A DNA stretch of 64,000 bases from Pandoraea vervacti (GTDB taxonomy: Bacteria; Pseudomonadota; Gammaproteobacteria; Burkholderiales; Burkholderiaceae). The stretch lies in assembly GCF_000934605.2 (NCBI RefSeq), contig NZ_CP010897.2, positions 2,232,001 through 2,296,000 of the forward strand. Direction: 5' to 3'. This document shows positions 45,835 to 54,789 of this stretch, piece after piece. Within the stretch, counting starts at the first letter, position 1, and every line of letters starts with the position of its first letter. The translations under genes and the position numbers were made by a program. The notes below the pieces were generated by a model, which was not told the DNA's origin, searched no databases, and saw only the letters and a list, made by a program, of their open reading frames with translations.

Positions 45835-46190
45835 CGTGCGTCGCTGGCGTCGTGCAGCGGGCGCCAGTCGTTTACCTGTCGTTCCCCCGACGTGCGGCGG
45901 ACAAAGCGGCGCCATTAGTGTGCTTTTCCGCCTGGCATCGCCAGTCATTCACCCGTCGTTCACCGGTCGTATGGCGGGCGAAGCGGCGCATTTGGCGCGT
46001 GGCCGAATTCGGCGTCGCAAGTCTTTTCCGGTGCCGCTTCGGAAAATTCCGGATCGGTATCCCTTTGCGGCCCAATCTGGCGCGCAGCAGACCGTCATGG
46101 GTTCGCTTCTTGCGCAATTGCTGGCACACTGGCTCCATTCGTCTGCATATGCCCGCCGACATGGTCCGCGGGCTTCACCATGAGGGGCAA
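45835..46190. other. Intergenic region with an imperfect direct repeat
   Basis: About 355 bases. Two imperfect 43-base copies start GTCGTTC at 45878 and 45955 and share CGGGC-type and AAGCGGCGC blocks. The rest is promoter sequence for tag. In-frame starts upstream of 46191 exist but lack a ribosome site as good as GAGGGGC next to 46191. Confidence 0.4.
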
Positions 46191-46853
46191 ATGGAACGCT
46201 GTCCGTGGAGCGAAGGCTTCGAACAATACCGTCATTACCACGATCAGGAGTGGGGGGTGCCGCTGCGCGATTCGCGCGAGTTATTCGAGCTGTTGATGCT
46301 CGAAGGTGCGCAGGCGGGGTTGTCGTGGTCCACGATTCTCAAAAAGCGCGATACCTACCGTCAGGCATTCCACAATTTCGATCCGGCGCGTATCGCAAAG
46401 TACGGTCCCGAGGACGAGGCCCGTTTGATGGCCGATCCCGGCATCGTACGCAACCGCCTGAAAATCAACGGTGTCATCAAGGGCGCTCGCGCGTACCTCG
46501 CGATGGAGGCAGCGGGCACCCGTTTCAGCGATTTCGTGTGGCAATTCGTCGGCGGTGAGCCATTGCAAAATCGCTGGACGTCGCTGGGCGAAGTTCCGGC
46601 AACGTCCGCCGTATCGGACGCCATGAGCAAAGCGCTCAAGAAGGCGGGGTTTACGTTCGTGGGCTCGACGATCTGCTATTCGTTCATGCAGGCTGCAGGC
46701 ATGGTGAACGACCACCTGGTCGCGTGCCCGCGGCACAAAGCTGTGAAGGCGCTCGCCGCCAACGAGGCGAAAAACCTCGTGGTTGCGGCGCGCAAACGCC
46801 GGGTAGGGGCGCCGTCGGCTACAATCGCGCCTGACGAATCAGGATCTGCCTAA
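46191..46853 (+). CDS. tag: DNA-3-methyladenine glycosylase I
   Basis: 220 residues from the ATG at 46191, with GAGGGGC upstream. It starts MERCPWSEGFEQYRHYHDQEWGVP, where the Cys and His bind zinc. The Glu in LMLEGAQAGLSWSTILKKR lies in the 3-methyladenine pocket. The C-terminal HLVACPRHK adds the other zinc ligands. It removes 3-methyladenine from alkylated DNA in base excision repair. The stop overlaps the rlmJ start by one base (TAATG), so the two are coupled. Confidence 0.95.
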   Translation: MERCPWSEGFEQYRHYHDQEWGVPLRDSRELFELLMLEGAQAGLSWSTILKKRDTYRQAFHNFDPARIAKYGPEDEARLMADPGIVRNRLKINGVIKGARAYLAMEAAGTRFSDFVWQFVGGEPLQNRWTSLGEVPATSAVSDAMSKALKKAGFTFVGSTICYSFMQAAGMVNDHLVACPRHKAVKALAANEAKNLVVAARKRRVGAPSATIAPDESGSA

Positions 46854-47725
46854 TGTTTAGCTACCGCCATGCCTTTCACGCCGGCAACCACGCCGACGTA
46901 CTGAAACACTTCATCGCCGTTGAATGCATCGATTACATGCGCCAGAAGGACACGGCGTTCTGGTACATCGACACGCACGCCGGCGCGGGCGGCTATTCGC
47001 TCGAGGGCAAGTGGGCCGATAAGACGGGCGAGTACGAGACCGGCATCGGCCGCTTGTGGACGCGCGACGATCTGCCGCCCGCACTGGCCGACTATGTTGC
47101 GCTGGTGCGCGAGTTCAACCCGGACGGCAAACTGAGCTACTACCCCGGCTCGCCGTATTTCGCCTTGCAGTTGCTGGGCGATCGTGACCGTCTGCGCCTG
47201 TTCGAGGCCCATCCGACCGAGCAGGACGTGTTGCGCGAGAACTTCGAGGCGCAGGGCCGCGCGGTGGCACGTCGCACGATGATTTTCGGTGCCGACGGTT
47301 TCGCCGGTCTGAAAACGATTTTGCCGCCGGCGCCGCGCCGTGCATTTACGCTGATCGATCCGTCGTATGAAGACAAGCGCGACTACACGCGCACGACACA
47401 GACGGTGCAGGAAGGGCTCGACCGCTTCCCGACCGGTATGTACGCGGTGTGGTATCCGCTGGTGCAGCGCCGTGAAGCTGCGCAACTGCCGGAGCGCATG
47501 AAGCGACTCACGATCGACGAGAAGCCGATCAAGAACTGGTTGCAGGTCGAACTGAACGTTTGTCACCCGGTGCCCGGAGGCATGGGATTGCACGGCAGCG
47601 GCATGTTTATCGTGAACCCGCCATACATGCTGCATGACACGCTCAAGACGACGATGCCATATCTCGTCAAAGCGCTCGGTCAGGACAAGGGGGCGAAATT
47701 CCTGCTGGACGGTAAACAGAGCTGA
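46853..47725 (+). CDS. rlmJ: 23S rRNA (adenine-2030-N6)-methyltransferase RlmJ
   Basis: 290 residues. It starts MFSYRHAFHAGNHADVLKH, the invariant opening of RlmJ, which provides the SAM-binding loop with DTHAGAGGY. The catalytic motif is DPSYE rather than the more common DPPYE, as found in many members. It methylates N6 of A2030 in 23S rRNA. It is coupled to tag upstream. Confidence 0.94.
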   Translation: MFSYRHAFHAGNHADVLKHFIAVECIDYMRQKDTAFWYIDTHAGAGGYSLEGKWADKTGEYETGIGRLWTRDDLPPALADYVALVREFNPDGKLSYYPGSPYFALQLLGDRDRLRLFEAHPTEQDVLRENFEAQGRAVARRTMIFGADGFAGLKTILPPAPRRAFTLIDPSYEDKRDYTRTTQTVQEGLDRFPTGMYAVWYPLVQRREAAQLPERMKRLTIDEKPIKNWLQVELNVCHPVPGGMGLHGSGMFIVNPPYMLHDTLKTTMPYLVKALGQDKGAKFLLDGKQS

Positions 47726-47887
47726 GCGGCTCTGCGGGGCACTCGCCCTTCCGGCGGGGGGATGCCATGCTGATCGTTCTGACGATTGAAGTGGCCGCAA
47801 GACGGAGTGGTCAAACGGAGGGCTAAGGTGAGGCTAAGGCGCAGATTGTGCCCGCCACTGCACGCTGCGCCCCGAACGCATCGATGT

Positions 47888-48607
47888 TCACTTGGTGTGT
47901 TGCGGCACTTCATACGGCAGTGACAGCAGTTCATCCGGCGACAGATAACGCCACTCACCAAGCGCCAGATTCCCCATCGGCAAGCCACCAATGGCGATTC
48001 TGACCAGCCCTTCGACACGGTTGCCTGCGGCGGCGACCATGCGCTTGACCTGATGGTATTTCCCTTGTGTGATCGTTAGCGCGATTTCGTGAGACGACGG
48101 ACTCATGACGTCCGTCGCAGCAAGCGTTTCGGTCTCATCGCGCAGCAATACGCCGTCGCGCAATGCCTGCAACATCTCTTCGGTCACCGGATGTTTGGTT
48201 GTGGCGACGTATCGCTTGGGGACGTGCCGGCGGGGCGACATCATCGCGTGAAGGAAGGGGCCATCGTCCGAGAGCAGCAGCATGCCGGTTGTGTCCTGAT
48301 CGAGACGACCGGCGGGCTGCACGCCGCGAACCGCCAGCGGCAGGGGCAGCAACGAATGCACCCCTTCATGGTGCGTCGGACTCGTGGAGCACTCGAAGCC
48401 CTCAGGCTTGTTCAGCAGAATGTAGACGTGCTCGCGGTAATCCCACAGCTCGCCATCGAGCGTGAATTGCAGACCCGTCGGGTCCAGCGATTCGCGAGGG
48501 TTATCGTGCACAACGCCATCGATGGCGAAAGCGCCGGATTGAACGAGTTTGCGGCACATCTTGCGACTGCCGAAACCCTGAGATTGCAGAATACGTTCGA
48601 GCTCGAT
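47888..48607 (-). CDS. rsuA: RsuA-family pseudouridine synthase with a non-standard start
   Basis: The first in-frame ATG, at 48559, would remove most of the S4 RNA-binding domain. Upstream the frame stays open and reads IELERILQSQGFGSRKMCRK, matching the family start M-x-LERIL. The codon that should be ATG is ATC at 48605-48607, with GGAG seven bases before it and a stop three codons further up. I therefore place the start at this ATC (239 residues). The catalytic domain is normal: NKPEGFECST, the active-site Asp in AGRLDQDTTGMLLLSDDG, and QGKYHQVKRMVAAAGN. It modifies 16S (RsuA-type) or 23S rRNA. A mutated or misread ATG is the alternative. Confidence 0.8.
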   Translation of the reverse strand: MELERILQSQGFGSRKMCRKLVQSGAFAIDGVVHDNPRESLDPTGLQFTLDGELWDYREHVYILLNKPEGFECSTSPTHHEGVHSLLPLPLAVRGVQPAGRLDQDTTGMLLLSDDGPFLHAMMSPRRHVPKRYVATTKHPVTEEMLQALRDGVLLRDETETLAATDVMSPSSHEIALTITQGKYHQVKRMVAAAGNRVEGLVRIAIGGLPMGNLALGEWRYLSPDELLSLPYEVPQHTK

Positions 48608-48681
48608 GATGCTTCTCCGTCAGGCATCGGGATTCAGGCCGCTATTGTAGCGGCCCGCGCCCGACGACGCCCGGCGGCGGG

Positions 48682-49539
48682 TCAGCCGCCCTGATCGTCC
48701 TGCATGGCGCCGCCGAATCGGCGATAGACGAAGCGTGCCGCCCAATCGAGCGCGAACCCCAGTACACCGATCACGAGAATGACGGCAGTCAGTTCCGAAT
48801 ACGCCAGCCGGTCGCGCGTGTCGAGAATGAGATAGCCGAGGCCGGCGTTCACGCCGAGCATTTCCGCCGGCACCAGCACGATCCAGAGAATGCCGATCGC
48901 GAGCCGCACGCCGGTGAGCACATGCGCGGCGATGCCCGGCATATAAACGTGCCAGAGCATTTCCCAGCGCGTGGCGGCGAGACTTTCGCCAAGTTGTACC
49001 CAGCGCCGGTCGATGTGTGTCACCCCTGCCGACGTACTCATGGCCAGTGGCCAGAGCGCCGCAAACGCCAGCAGAAAATAGACGGCCGGGTCGCCCACGC
49101 CGAGCGACATCACGGCAATGGGCATCCATGACAAGGGGGACACCATGCGCAGAAATTGCAGCGACGGTGTCAGGGCCTTATCGAGCCAGCGCACGCGACC
49201 AATGAGAAAGCCGAGCGGCACACCCAGCACGATCGCCCACGCGAGGCCCACCGCGATGCGCCGCAAACTCGCGGCAATATGCAGACCCAATTGCTCGTCG
49301 CGAATCAAGTCCGGCAGGGCGTAAAGGGCCGCCGTCGGCGAGAACTGCGAGGCGAGCGAGCCGGAGGTCGTGAAAAGCGCGATGCCCAGCCACCAGGTCG
49401 CCACGACGCCGGCAAGTCCCGCCAGCCCAAGCCACGCCCGGGCTACGCGCGGGGCGCTCACCGGCGCCGTGGGGCGGGTCGACGGACCTGCGGCGCCGGC
49501 AGACGACGCATGCGCGCGATCGGACACAAGATCAGACAA
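48682..49539 (-). CDS. ABC transporter permease, SsuC/TauC type
   Basis: 285 residues with six membrane segments from about residue 32. The coupling loop LGESLAATRWEMLWHVYMPGIAAHVLTGVRLAIGILW carries the EAA-like pattern of nitrate/sulfonate/taurine permeases (PF00528). Residues 1-30 are an Ala/Pro/Ser-rich cytoplasmic tail. It is the last gene of a minus-strand run and its start overlaps the stop of the binding-protein gene by eight bases. Confidence 0.9.
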   Translation of the reverse strand: MSDLVSDRAHASSAGAAGPSTRPTAPVSAPRVARAWLGLAGLAGVVATWWLGIALFTTSGSLASQFSPTAALYALPDLIRDEQLGLHIAASLRRIAVGLAWAIVLGVPLGFLIGRVRWLDKALTPSLQFLRMVSPLSWMPIAVMSLGVGDPAVYFLLAFAALWPLAMSTSAGVTHIDRRWVQLGESLAATRWEMLWHVYMPGIAAHVLTGVRLAIGILWIVLVPAEMLGVNAGLGYLILDTRDRLAYSELTAVILVIGVLGFALDWAARFVYRRFGGAMQDDQGG

Positions 49540-50716
49540 CGATGACCTCCTGACGCGTAAAGCCCTCGGGCAGACCGAATGCCTTCATGCCGCCTGCAGC
49601 GGCAATGCTCTTCTTGACGAAACGGTCGTCGACGAGATCGCGTGCGACAAACGCCGGGTCGAGCTTGGCGAGGAACTGTGCGTTACCTTCGACCTGCGTT
49701 TTCTGCATATGACGAACCAGTGCTTCGGTGTAGCTCGGATACGGGTACGGCTGGAAGTCGATGCGCTTTTCATGCCAGTCGGCATGAAGAATGGCTTTGT
49801 CCGCGAGATAGCGACCTTGCTCGGACGCCGCAGGGGCCAACACGCGTTGCAGCACCTGGAACGGATGCGGCGTATAGCGGTTTTCTCCTTCCTTCGAGAG
49901 CAGGCGCGCCGCATCTTCCGGGTGCGCGCGCGTCCACGCCTGCGCCTTGACGATGGCGTCGACAACCTTTTGCGACCATTCCGGACGCGAGGTGAGGTCA
50001 CGCTCGTGCATCGTCACGACGCAGCACGCATGGTTCTTCCACACGTCGCCCGTAAAGCGCAGGATCTTGCCGACCTTGAGGTTCTCTGCGGCCGCATTGA
50101 ACGGTTCCGCGACGATATATCCGGCGATCTGTTTCGCAGCAAGCGCCGGTGGCATGTCCGACGGGGCCATGACAATGAGATTGACCTCGTTGGCGGCGGG
50201 CGCACCGTTTTTCTTGAGCACGGGTGTGAGGCCGTTGGCGGCCAGCAAGCCCTGCAAGACGACATTGTGGATCGAATACCAGAACGGCACGGCGAACGTC
50301 TTGCCGCCGAGATCGCTGACCTTGTTGATATCGGGCGCGACCGTCATTGCGCTACCGTTGACGTGGTTCCATGCCACGACCTTCGCTTGTGCCTGGCTGC
50401 CGTAGCGCGCCCACACCGTCATGGGCGAGAGCAGGTGCACGACATTGACCTGCCCGGAGAGGAAGGCCTCGATCAATTGCGCCCAGCTTCGCAACAGCGT
50501 CGGCTTGTCTGCCTTGATGCCGGCCTGCTCGAAATAGCCGTTGTTGTGGGCAACGAGCAGCGGCGTGGCATCGGTGATCGGCAGGTAACCAATACGCAGC
50601 GGGGCATCCGGTTCCGCTGCGGCGCGCGCTGCCGCCGACGCCAGCAACGGTGCGGCACCGGCCACGGTCATCATCGAAGCGAGTTTCAGCCACTCGCGGC
50701 GGGAAATTTGGCACAT
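49532..50716 (-). CDS. ABC substrate-binding protein, NrtA/SsuA type, with Tat signal
   Basis: 394 residues from the ATG at 50716. The N-terminus MCQISRREWLKLASMMTVAG has the twin-arginine motif S-R-R-x-W-L-K, followed by a hydrophobic stretch and an ARA-like cleavage site near 33, so Tat export is predicted. The mature part follows the NMT1/nitrate-sulfonate-binding fold: LRIGYLPITDATPLLVAHNNGYFEQAG, AFLSGQVNVVHLLSP and LGGKTFAVPFWYS. This group carries sulfonates, nitrate, bicarbonate or pyrimidine precursors. With the flavoprotein genes upstream, an organosulfur ligand is the best guess. Confidence 0.88.
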   Translation of the reverse strand: MCQISRREWLKLASMMTVAGAAPLLASAAARAAAEPDAPLRIGYLPITDATPLLVAHNNGYFEQAGIKADKPTLLRSWAQLIEAFLSGQVNVVHLLSPMTVWARYGSQAQAKVVAWNHVNGSAMTVAPDINKVSDLGGKTFAVPFWYSIHNVVLQGLLAANGLTPVLKKNGAPAANEVNLIVMAPSDMPPALAAKQIAGYIVAEPFNAAAENLKVGKILRFTGDVWKNHACCVVTMHERDLTSRPEWSQKVVDAIVKAQAWTRAHPEDAARLLSKEGENRYTPHPFQVLQRVLAPAASEQGRYLADKAILHADWHEKRIDFQPYPYPSYTEALVRHMQKTQVEGNAQFLAKLDPAFVARDLVDDRFVKKSIAAAGGMKAFGLPEGFTRQEVIVV

Positions 50717-50751
50717 GGTCTGGGAATCCCCGTAAGTTCGGTCGTTGTGAC

Positions 50752-51798
50752 CTATCGTGTTGTGTGAGTGAGCGTCGCATCGCGCGACATCGCGAGCTGC
50801 AACGCTTGAAGGATGTCGATGCGCAACGCGCCCAGCGCCTGCACCTGCGCCTCGCGCGGCGAAGGTACCTCGATGTGCCACTGCGCCAATGTGCGCCCCT
50901 GATTGCCGAGCAGCACGATGCGGTCGGAGACGAGCAGCGCCTCGTCGATATCGTGTGTCACGAGCACGGTGGCCGCGCCGGTATCGCGCACGACCGTCAC
51001 GAGCAGACGCTGCATGTCGGCACGCGTGACTTCATCGAGGGCGCCGAACGGTTCATCGAGAAGCAGCGCCTGCGGTTGCCGCGCAAGGCAGCGGGCCAGC
51101 GCCACGCGCTGCGCCATACCGCCCGACAACTGGCGCGGATGCAAATGATGGGCGTGGGCGAGTCCGACCTCGTTGAGCGCGGCATCGATACGCGCGCGTC
51201 GGGTGTCCCGAGACAGCGCCGGTTGACGCGCGAAGGTGAGGCCAAACGCCACATTGCGCTCCACGGAAAGCCACGGCAGAAGGCACGGGTCCTGAAATGC
51301 CAGCGCGACATCGGGCCGGGGGCCAGTGAGCGATGCGCCGGCCACGGAGACCGTGCCGTGCGTCGGGGCAAGCAAGCCGGCAGCAATGCGGAGCAAGGTG
51401 GATTTTCCCGACCCGCTCGGCCCGAGCACGGAGACGAGTTCTCCCGGTGCGACCGCGAGGTCGACGCCTCGCAGGATTGCGCGATCGCCGTAAGACAGGC
51501 CGATGTCGCGCAGGGTCAGGAAAGGAGGCGAAGCGGGCGACGGAAGGGGCGAAGACGCGGGTGACGAAATGGGCGAAGAAGTGGGCAAAGAAGCGGACGA
51601 AGAAGCGGACGAAGAAACCGACGAAGAAGCCGACGAAGAAGCCGACGAAGAAGCGGACGAAGAAGCGGACGAAGAAGCGGGTGACGCCAACGCGCGCGTT
51701 GTCGTCGACGACGCAGGGCCGGCTCGCGACGCGTCCTCACGCGCTGCAGCAATGAACGTATCGGGGTGCGCGCGTTGCGTCGCCTTGGGTTGGGTCAT
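50752..51798 (-). CDS. ABC transporter ATPase with Ser/Ala repeat leader
   Basis: 348 residues. The ATPase starts only at about residue 93 (LTLRDIGLSYGDRAIL), with Walker A GPSGSGKST, Q-loop AFQDP, signature LSGGMAQR, Walker B LLLDEPF and the H-loop VTHD. The first 92 residues are low complexity, with nine 12-base units (51575-51682) encoding SSSA repeats. The start at 51798 is secure because it overlaps the upstream stop as ATGA. The leader has no known counterpart in SsuB/TauB proteins. It powers import with the binding protein and permease encoded next. Confidence 0.9.
   Translation of the reverse strand: MTQPKATQRAHPDTFIAAAREDASRAGPASSTTTRALASPASSSASSSASSSASSSASSSVSSSASSSASLPTSSPISSPASSPLPSPASPPFLTLRDIGLSYGDRAILRGVDLAVAPGELVSVLGPSGSGKSTLLRIAAGLLAPTHGTVSVAGASLTGPRPDVALAFQDPCLLPWLSVERNVAFGLTFARQPALSRDTRRARIDAALNEVGLAHAHHLHPRQLSGGMAQRVALARCLARQPQALLLDEPFGALDEVTRADMQRLLVTVVRDTGAATVLVTHDIDEALLVSDRIVLLGNQGRTLAQWHIEVPSPREAQVQALGALRIDILQALQLAMSRDATLTHTTR
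51575..51682. repeat. 12-bp tandem repeat inside the ABC ATPase gene, nine units
   Basis: Nine units based on GAAGAAGCGGAC, with changes at three positions (AAGCGG, AAACCG, AAGCCG). In the ATPase frame each unit encodes Ser-Ser-Ser plus Ala or another small residue. The length is a multiple of three, so copy-number change would keep the frame. Confidence 0.9.
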
Positions 51799-52925
51799 TG
51801 CGCCGTTTCGGTCCTGAGTTGTTGCGCGCGCTGCGCCGCGAGCTGATTCTTCAATTGCACCAGACTGGGCGTGACGATGGGCACGAAGGCCGCTTCGCGT
51901 TGCCGGCGCGCGATGCCCGAGAGTCCGCGCAGATAGCCGCGTCCACCGCCAGTCTGCACTTCGAGTGAGGCGGCATCGTGAACCAGTTCCGCCAACGCAA
52001 TACGCAGTTTGAAAAGACTGGCCGGCGCGTCGACGAATTCGCCCTGCGATACCCCGGCTTTGAGGCGCGTCGTGAGCGTATCAAGTTGCTCGGATAGCGC
52101 GGCAACCTCGTCGGCCACGGCTGCTCGGGCGCCCGGACCGCCGTCACGCGTACCCGCCAGGCTGCGCCGGGCAAGCCCCAGCGACATGCCGCACTGCAGT
52201 CCGAGAAACGCGGGACGCACGCGCACGAGCCATGTCGGCGCGTCGTCGGTCACGCGATCGTCATCGGTCAGCAGTGTATCGGCCATCTGCAATGCCGCGG
52301 TATTCGTGCCGCGCAGGCCGATCAGATCCAGATCGTCGCTGCGCGTCACGCCCGGCGCGTGATGGGCGATCGCGAAGATCGAGGGCGGGCCACCGGCCTC
52401 ATGATCCACCGCTGCTGCCGCCACGAAACCTTGTTTGCGAAGGTTCGTGATCCACGGCAGCCCCCCGTTGACTCGCCAGCCACGCGTGCCGTCGTCGGTG
52501 ACGACGTCTGTCGCGCGAATTTGCAGCGGTTCGATTGCCGAGAGATATTTCATGGCATTCGACAAGCCCGTGGCGCCGGCGAGTTCGCCGCCCAGCAGGG
52601 CGGGCAGTCGCTGCTCACGCAGACGGCGATTCGGGCTTTGCAGCAAATATTCGATGAATGTGCGCTGCCCCCACAGCACGAACGCCGCCGCGAACGAATG
52701 TTCCGCAACGTCGGCAACGCTGTCGATCGCATCGACAATCGAGCCGCCCGTACCGCCCAGCTCGACCGGTACGCCGACACGCAACAGTCCCGCCTCGGCC
52801 AACTGCGGGACCACATCCCCACTGAGCGTGGCATCGGTGTCGAGCGTCTCGGCGTGGGTGTCCAGCCAGGCCGCGAGCGCAGGGGCGCGTGCGGCCAGTC
52901 CGCGAAGGCTGGCGTTGGCGCTCAT
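51795..52925 (-). CDS. Acyl-CoA dehydrogenase-like flavoprotein (SfnB/DszC group)
   Basis: 376 residues with the three domains of the acyl-CoA dehydrogenase fold: helical start (LAEAGLLRVGVPVELGGTGG), middle beta domain (WRVNGGLPWITNLRKQGFVAAAAVD) and C-terminal helices (LVHDAASLEVQTGGGRGYLRGLSGIARRQREAAFVP). The catalytic Glu of true acyl-CoA dehydrogenases is not evident, as in FMN-using DszC/SfnB relatives that act on organosulfur compounds. It overlaps its neighbours by ATGA on both sides, so the three genes are coupled. Desulfurisation or nitro/amine oxidation is inferred from context only. Confidence 0.82.
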   Translation of the reverse strand: MSANASLRGLAARAPALAAWLDTHAETLDTDATLSGDVVPQLAEAGLLRVGVPVELGGTGGSIVDAIDSVADVAEHSFAAAFVLWGQRTFIEYLLQSPNRRLREQRLPALLGGELAGATGLSNAMKYLSAIEPLQIRATDVVTDDGTRGWRVNGGLPWITNLRKQGFVAAAAVDHEAGGPPSIFAIAHHAPGVTRSDDLDLIGLRGTNTAALQMADTLLTDDDRVTDDAPTWLVRVRPAFLGLQCGMSLGLARRSLAGTRDGGPGARAAVADEVAALSEQLDTLTTRLKAGVSQGEFVDAPASLFKLRIALAELVHDAASLEVQTGGGRGYLRGLSGIARRQREAAFVPIVTPSLVQLKNQLAAQRAQQLRTETAQ

Positions 52926-53488
52926 GCCGCTTTTACCTTCGGTTCCCAGCGGTATGCCGCCAGTTGCGGGTTCAGTTCGTTTTGCGAGAGATTATTCGCA
53001 AAATTGCACAGCGTGGCGAGCGATACGCCAAGGACGACCTCCAGCGCGGCCGCGTCGTCGAAACCCGCCGATTTGAAAGCGGCGAGCTCGGCATCCGACA
53101 CCGCGCCGCGCGAGGCAATGACTGCGCGGGTGAAAACGGCGACCGCATCCAGTTTGGCGTCGGAGAGCGTGTCCTGGTCGCGAATTTCATTGACGAGCGC
53201 TTCCGACAGTTGCGCTTTCTTCAGCGCCACAGCCGTGTGTCCGGCCACGCAAAAGCCACAACCGTGGATGCCGGCAGCGGTGATCTGTACCACTTCGCGC
53301 TCGGCAAGCGTCAGACTCGCCCGCGCGTTGATGGCGCCGACGCTCAGATAGGTTTCGAGCGCCGTGGGGGCATTGGCCAGCGACGCGACGAGGTTCGGCA
53401 GGAACCCGTTCGCCGCAAGCGACTTCTCCAGGAACGGACGGCTCGCTTCGGGGGCGGTCTCAAGGGTATGCAGTGGCAGTCGGCTCAT
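52922..53488 (-). CDS. AhpD/carboxymuconolactone decarboxylase-like protein
   Basis: 188 residues from the ATG at 53488, with AAGGAG upstream. The domain holds the redox motif in HGCGFCVAGH (Cys-x-x-Cys-x-x-x-His), preceded by the conserved Glu in LAEREVV. These residues form the peroxidase centre of AhpD-like proteins. It is the first enzyme gene of the run and overlaps the flavoprotein gene by ATGA. A likely role is removing peroxide made by the flavoprotein, but this is inference. Confidence 0.88.
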   Translation of the reverse strand: MSRLPLHTLETAPEASRPFLEKSLAANGFLPNLVASLANAPTALETYLSVGAINARASLTLAEREVVQITAAGIHGCGFCVAGHTAVALKKAQLSEALVNEIRDQDTLSDAKLDAVAVFTRAVIASRGAVSDAELAAFKSAGFDDAAALEVVLGVSLATLCNFANNLSQNELNPQLAAYRWEPKVKAA

Positions 53489-53694
53489 ATCGGGCTCCTT
53501 ACAGTCGAGCATCCATTGTGCGCAATGCCGAGGCAAGGCTCAATGCGCGCCCGTCTGAAAATTCTGCGGATTTGTCTCATCGGGCGAAGGAATCGTCCGA
53601 TGGGGCGATTCCTCGACGGCGTGCCCGTGCCGCCCGCACGTTTGGGCGACCTGTGTCGGCGCCAATGCGAGAGGCGGGGGGCTGGGCGCGATGC

Positions 53695-54789
53695 TCAGTG
53701 GAGCGGGTAGCTGGCGGCGGGTGTGATGGCCGTGGGCGGCGACGCGGCATCGGCCGCCTGACGGCGCCACGCCCCCGGTTGCATGCCTGTCACCCGCTTG
53801 AACGCTTGCGAAAAGGCCGACTCGGACTGGTAGCCGACCTGCTCGGCGGCTTCCGGCAACGACACGCCCGCGCGAAGCAGGGCGGCCGCCGTCTTCATGC
53901 GGACCAGTGTCACGAACTGCGCCGGGGGCTGTCCGCCGATTTCCGCGAATTGCTTGCAGAAGCGCGCGCGCGACATGTGAACGAAATCCGCCATGCGATC
54001 GGTCGTCCAGCGTGCCCCGGGGGATTCGATGATCGCGGCAGCGAGCCGCCCGAACGCGTCGCGCCGCATGAGTCGCCACATGCCCGGCGCCACATCTTCG
54101 GTGTGCACCGCTTCGCGCAATGCATAGTAGAAAAGCAGATCGGTAAGGCGCGCGAGCAGCGGCGACGGGGCGTCACCCGGTCTGCGCGCTTCGGCCTGAA
54201 TCAGGGTGAAGATCTGCGTCATGCCTTCCAGGCGGCCGCTGGCGTGGCGTGCGACGATCGGATTTGGCAGCATGCCGAGCACCAGCGCGTCCAGATCGGT
54301 GCGGAACTCGAAAAAGCCGCAGGCCAGGGCGACAAAAGGCGGTGCGTCGGATGCCGTGTGCGGTGCAGGCGGCAGCGGCGTCATCGTGCCAGCGCGTGTG
54401 CGCAGATCGGCGGGAGGCGTTGACGACGGGGTCAGGGCATGCGGCACGTCGGAGAGCATGAACACGGCATCTCCGGCATGCAGGGCCAAGGTGCGCGGCG
54501 GTTGACCTGCGTGCGGGCCGATATGCAGGTAGCAGCGACCATCGAGCACCACGTGGAAGCTCGCACGCTGGTGACCCGCGGTAGATGCCTGATACACGCC
54601 GCAGTACTCGCCCACATGGAATAACGTGCTTTTCAGCTCGAGGCCGGCCAGCAGCCAGTCGGCCACGCGCTCGGGATGCCCCGGATGCCCCGGATCGGCC
54701 AGGGACATGCTTGCGTGCGGCAGTGTTGCGTCAGCCACATCCGGCGTGTCTGAAACGTCTGCCAAAACACTTTGAGTCTCCCGATCCAT
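53695..54789 (-). CDS. AraC-family regulator with cupin ligand domain
   Basis: 364 residues from the ATG at 54789, with GAGGTGG upstream; a longer frame continues upstream but reads into non-conserved sequence. Residues about 45-210 are a cupin-6 type ligand domain (FHVVLDGRCYLHIG, LHAGDAVFMLSDVPHAL, HASGRLEGMTQIFTLIQAEAR). Residues 250-350 are the double helix-turn-helix (WTTDRMADFVHMSRARFCKQFAEIGGQPPAQFV and LPEAAEQVGYQSESAFSQAFKRVTGMQPGAWRR). It begins the minus-strand run and is the likely local regulator, 206 bases before the AhpD-like gene. Confidence 0.9.
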   Translation of the reverse strand: MDRETQSVLADVSDTPDVADATLPHASMSLADPGHPGHPERVADWLLAGLELKSTLFHVGEYCGVYQASTAGHQRASFHVVLDGRCYLHIGPHAGQPPRTLALHAGDAVFMLSDVPHALTPSSTPPADLRTRAGTMTPLPPAPHTASDAPPFVALACGFFEFRTDLDALVLGMLPNPIVARHASGRLEGMTQIFTLIQAEARRPGDAPSPLLARLTDLLFYYALREAVHTEDVAPGMWRLMRRDAFGRLAAAIIESPGARWTTDRMADFVHMSRARFCKQFAEIGGQPPAQFVTLVRMKTAAALLRAGVSLPEAAEQVGYQSESAFSQAFKRVTGMQPGAWRRQAADAASPPTAITPAASYPLH

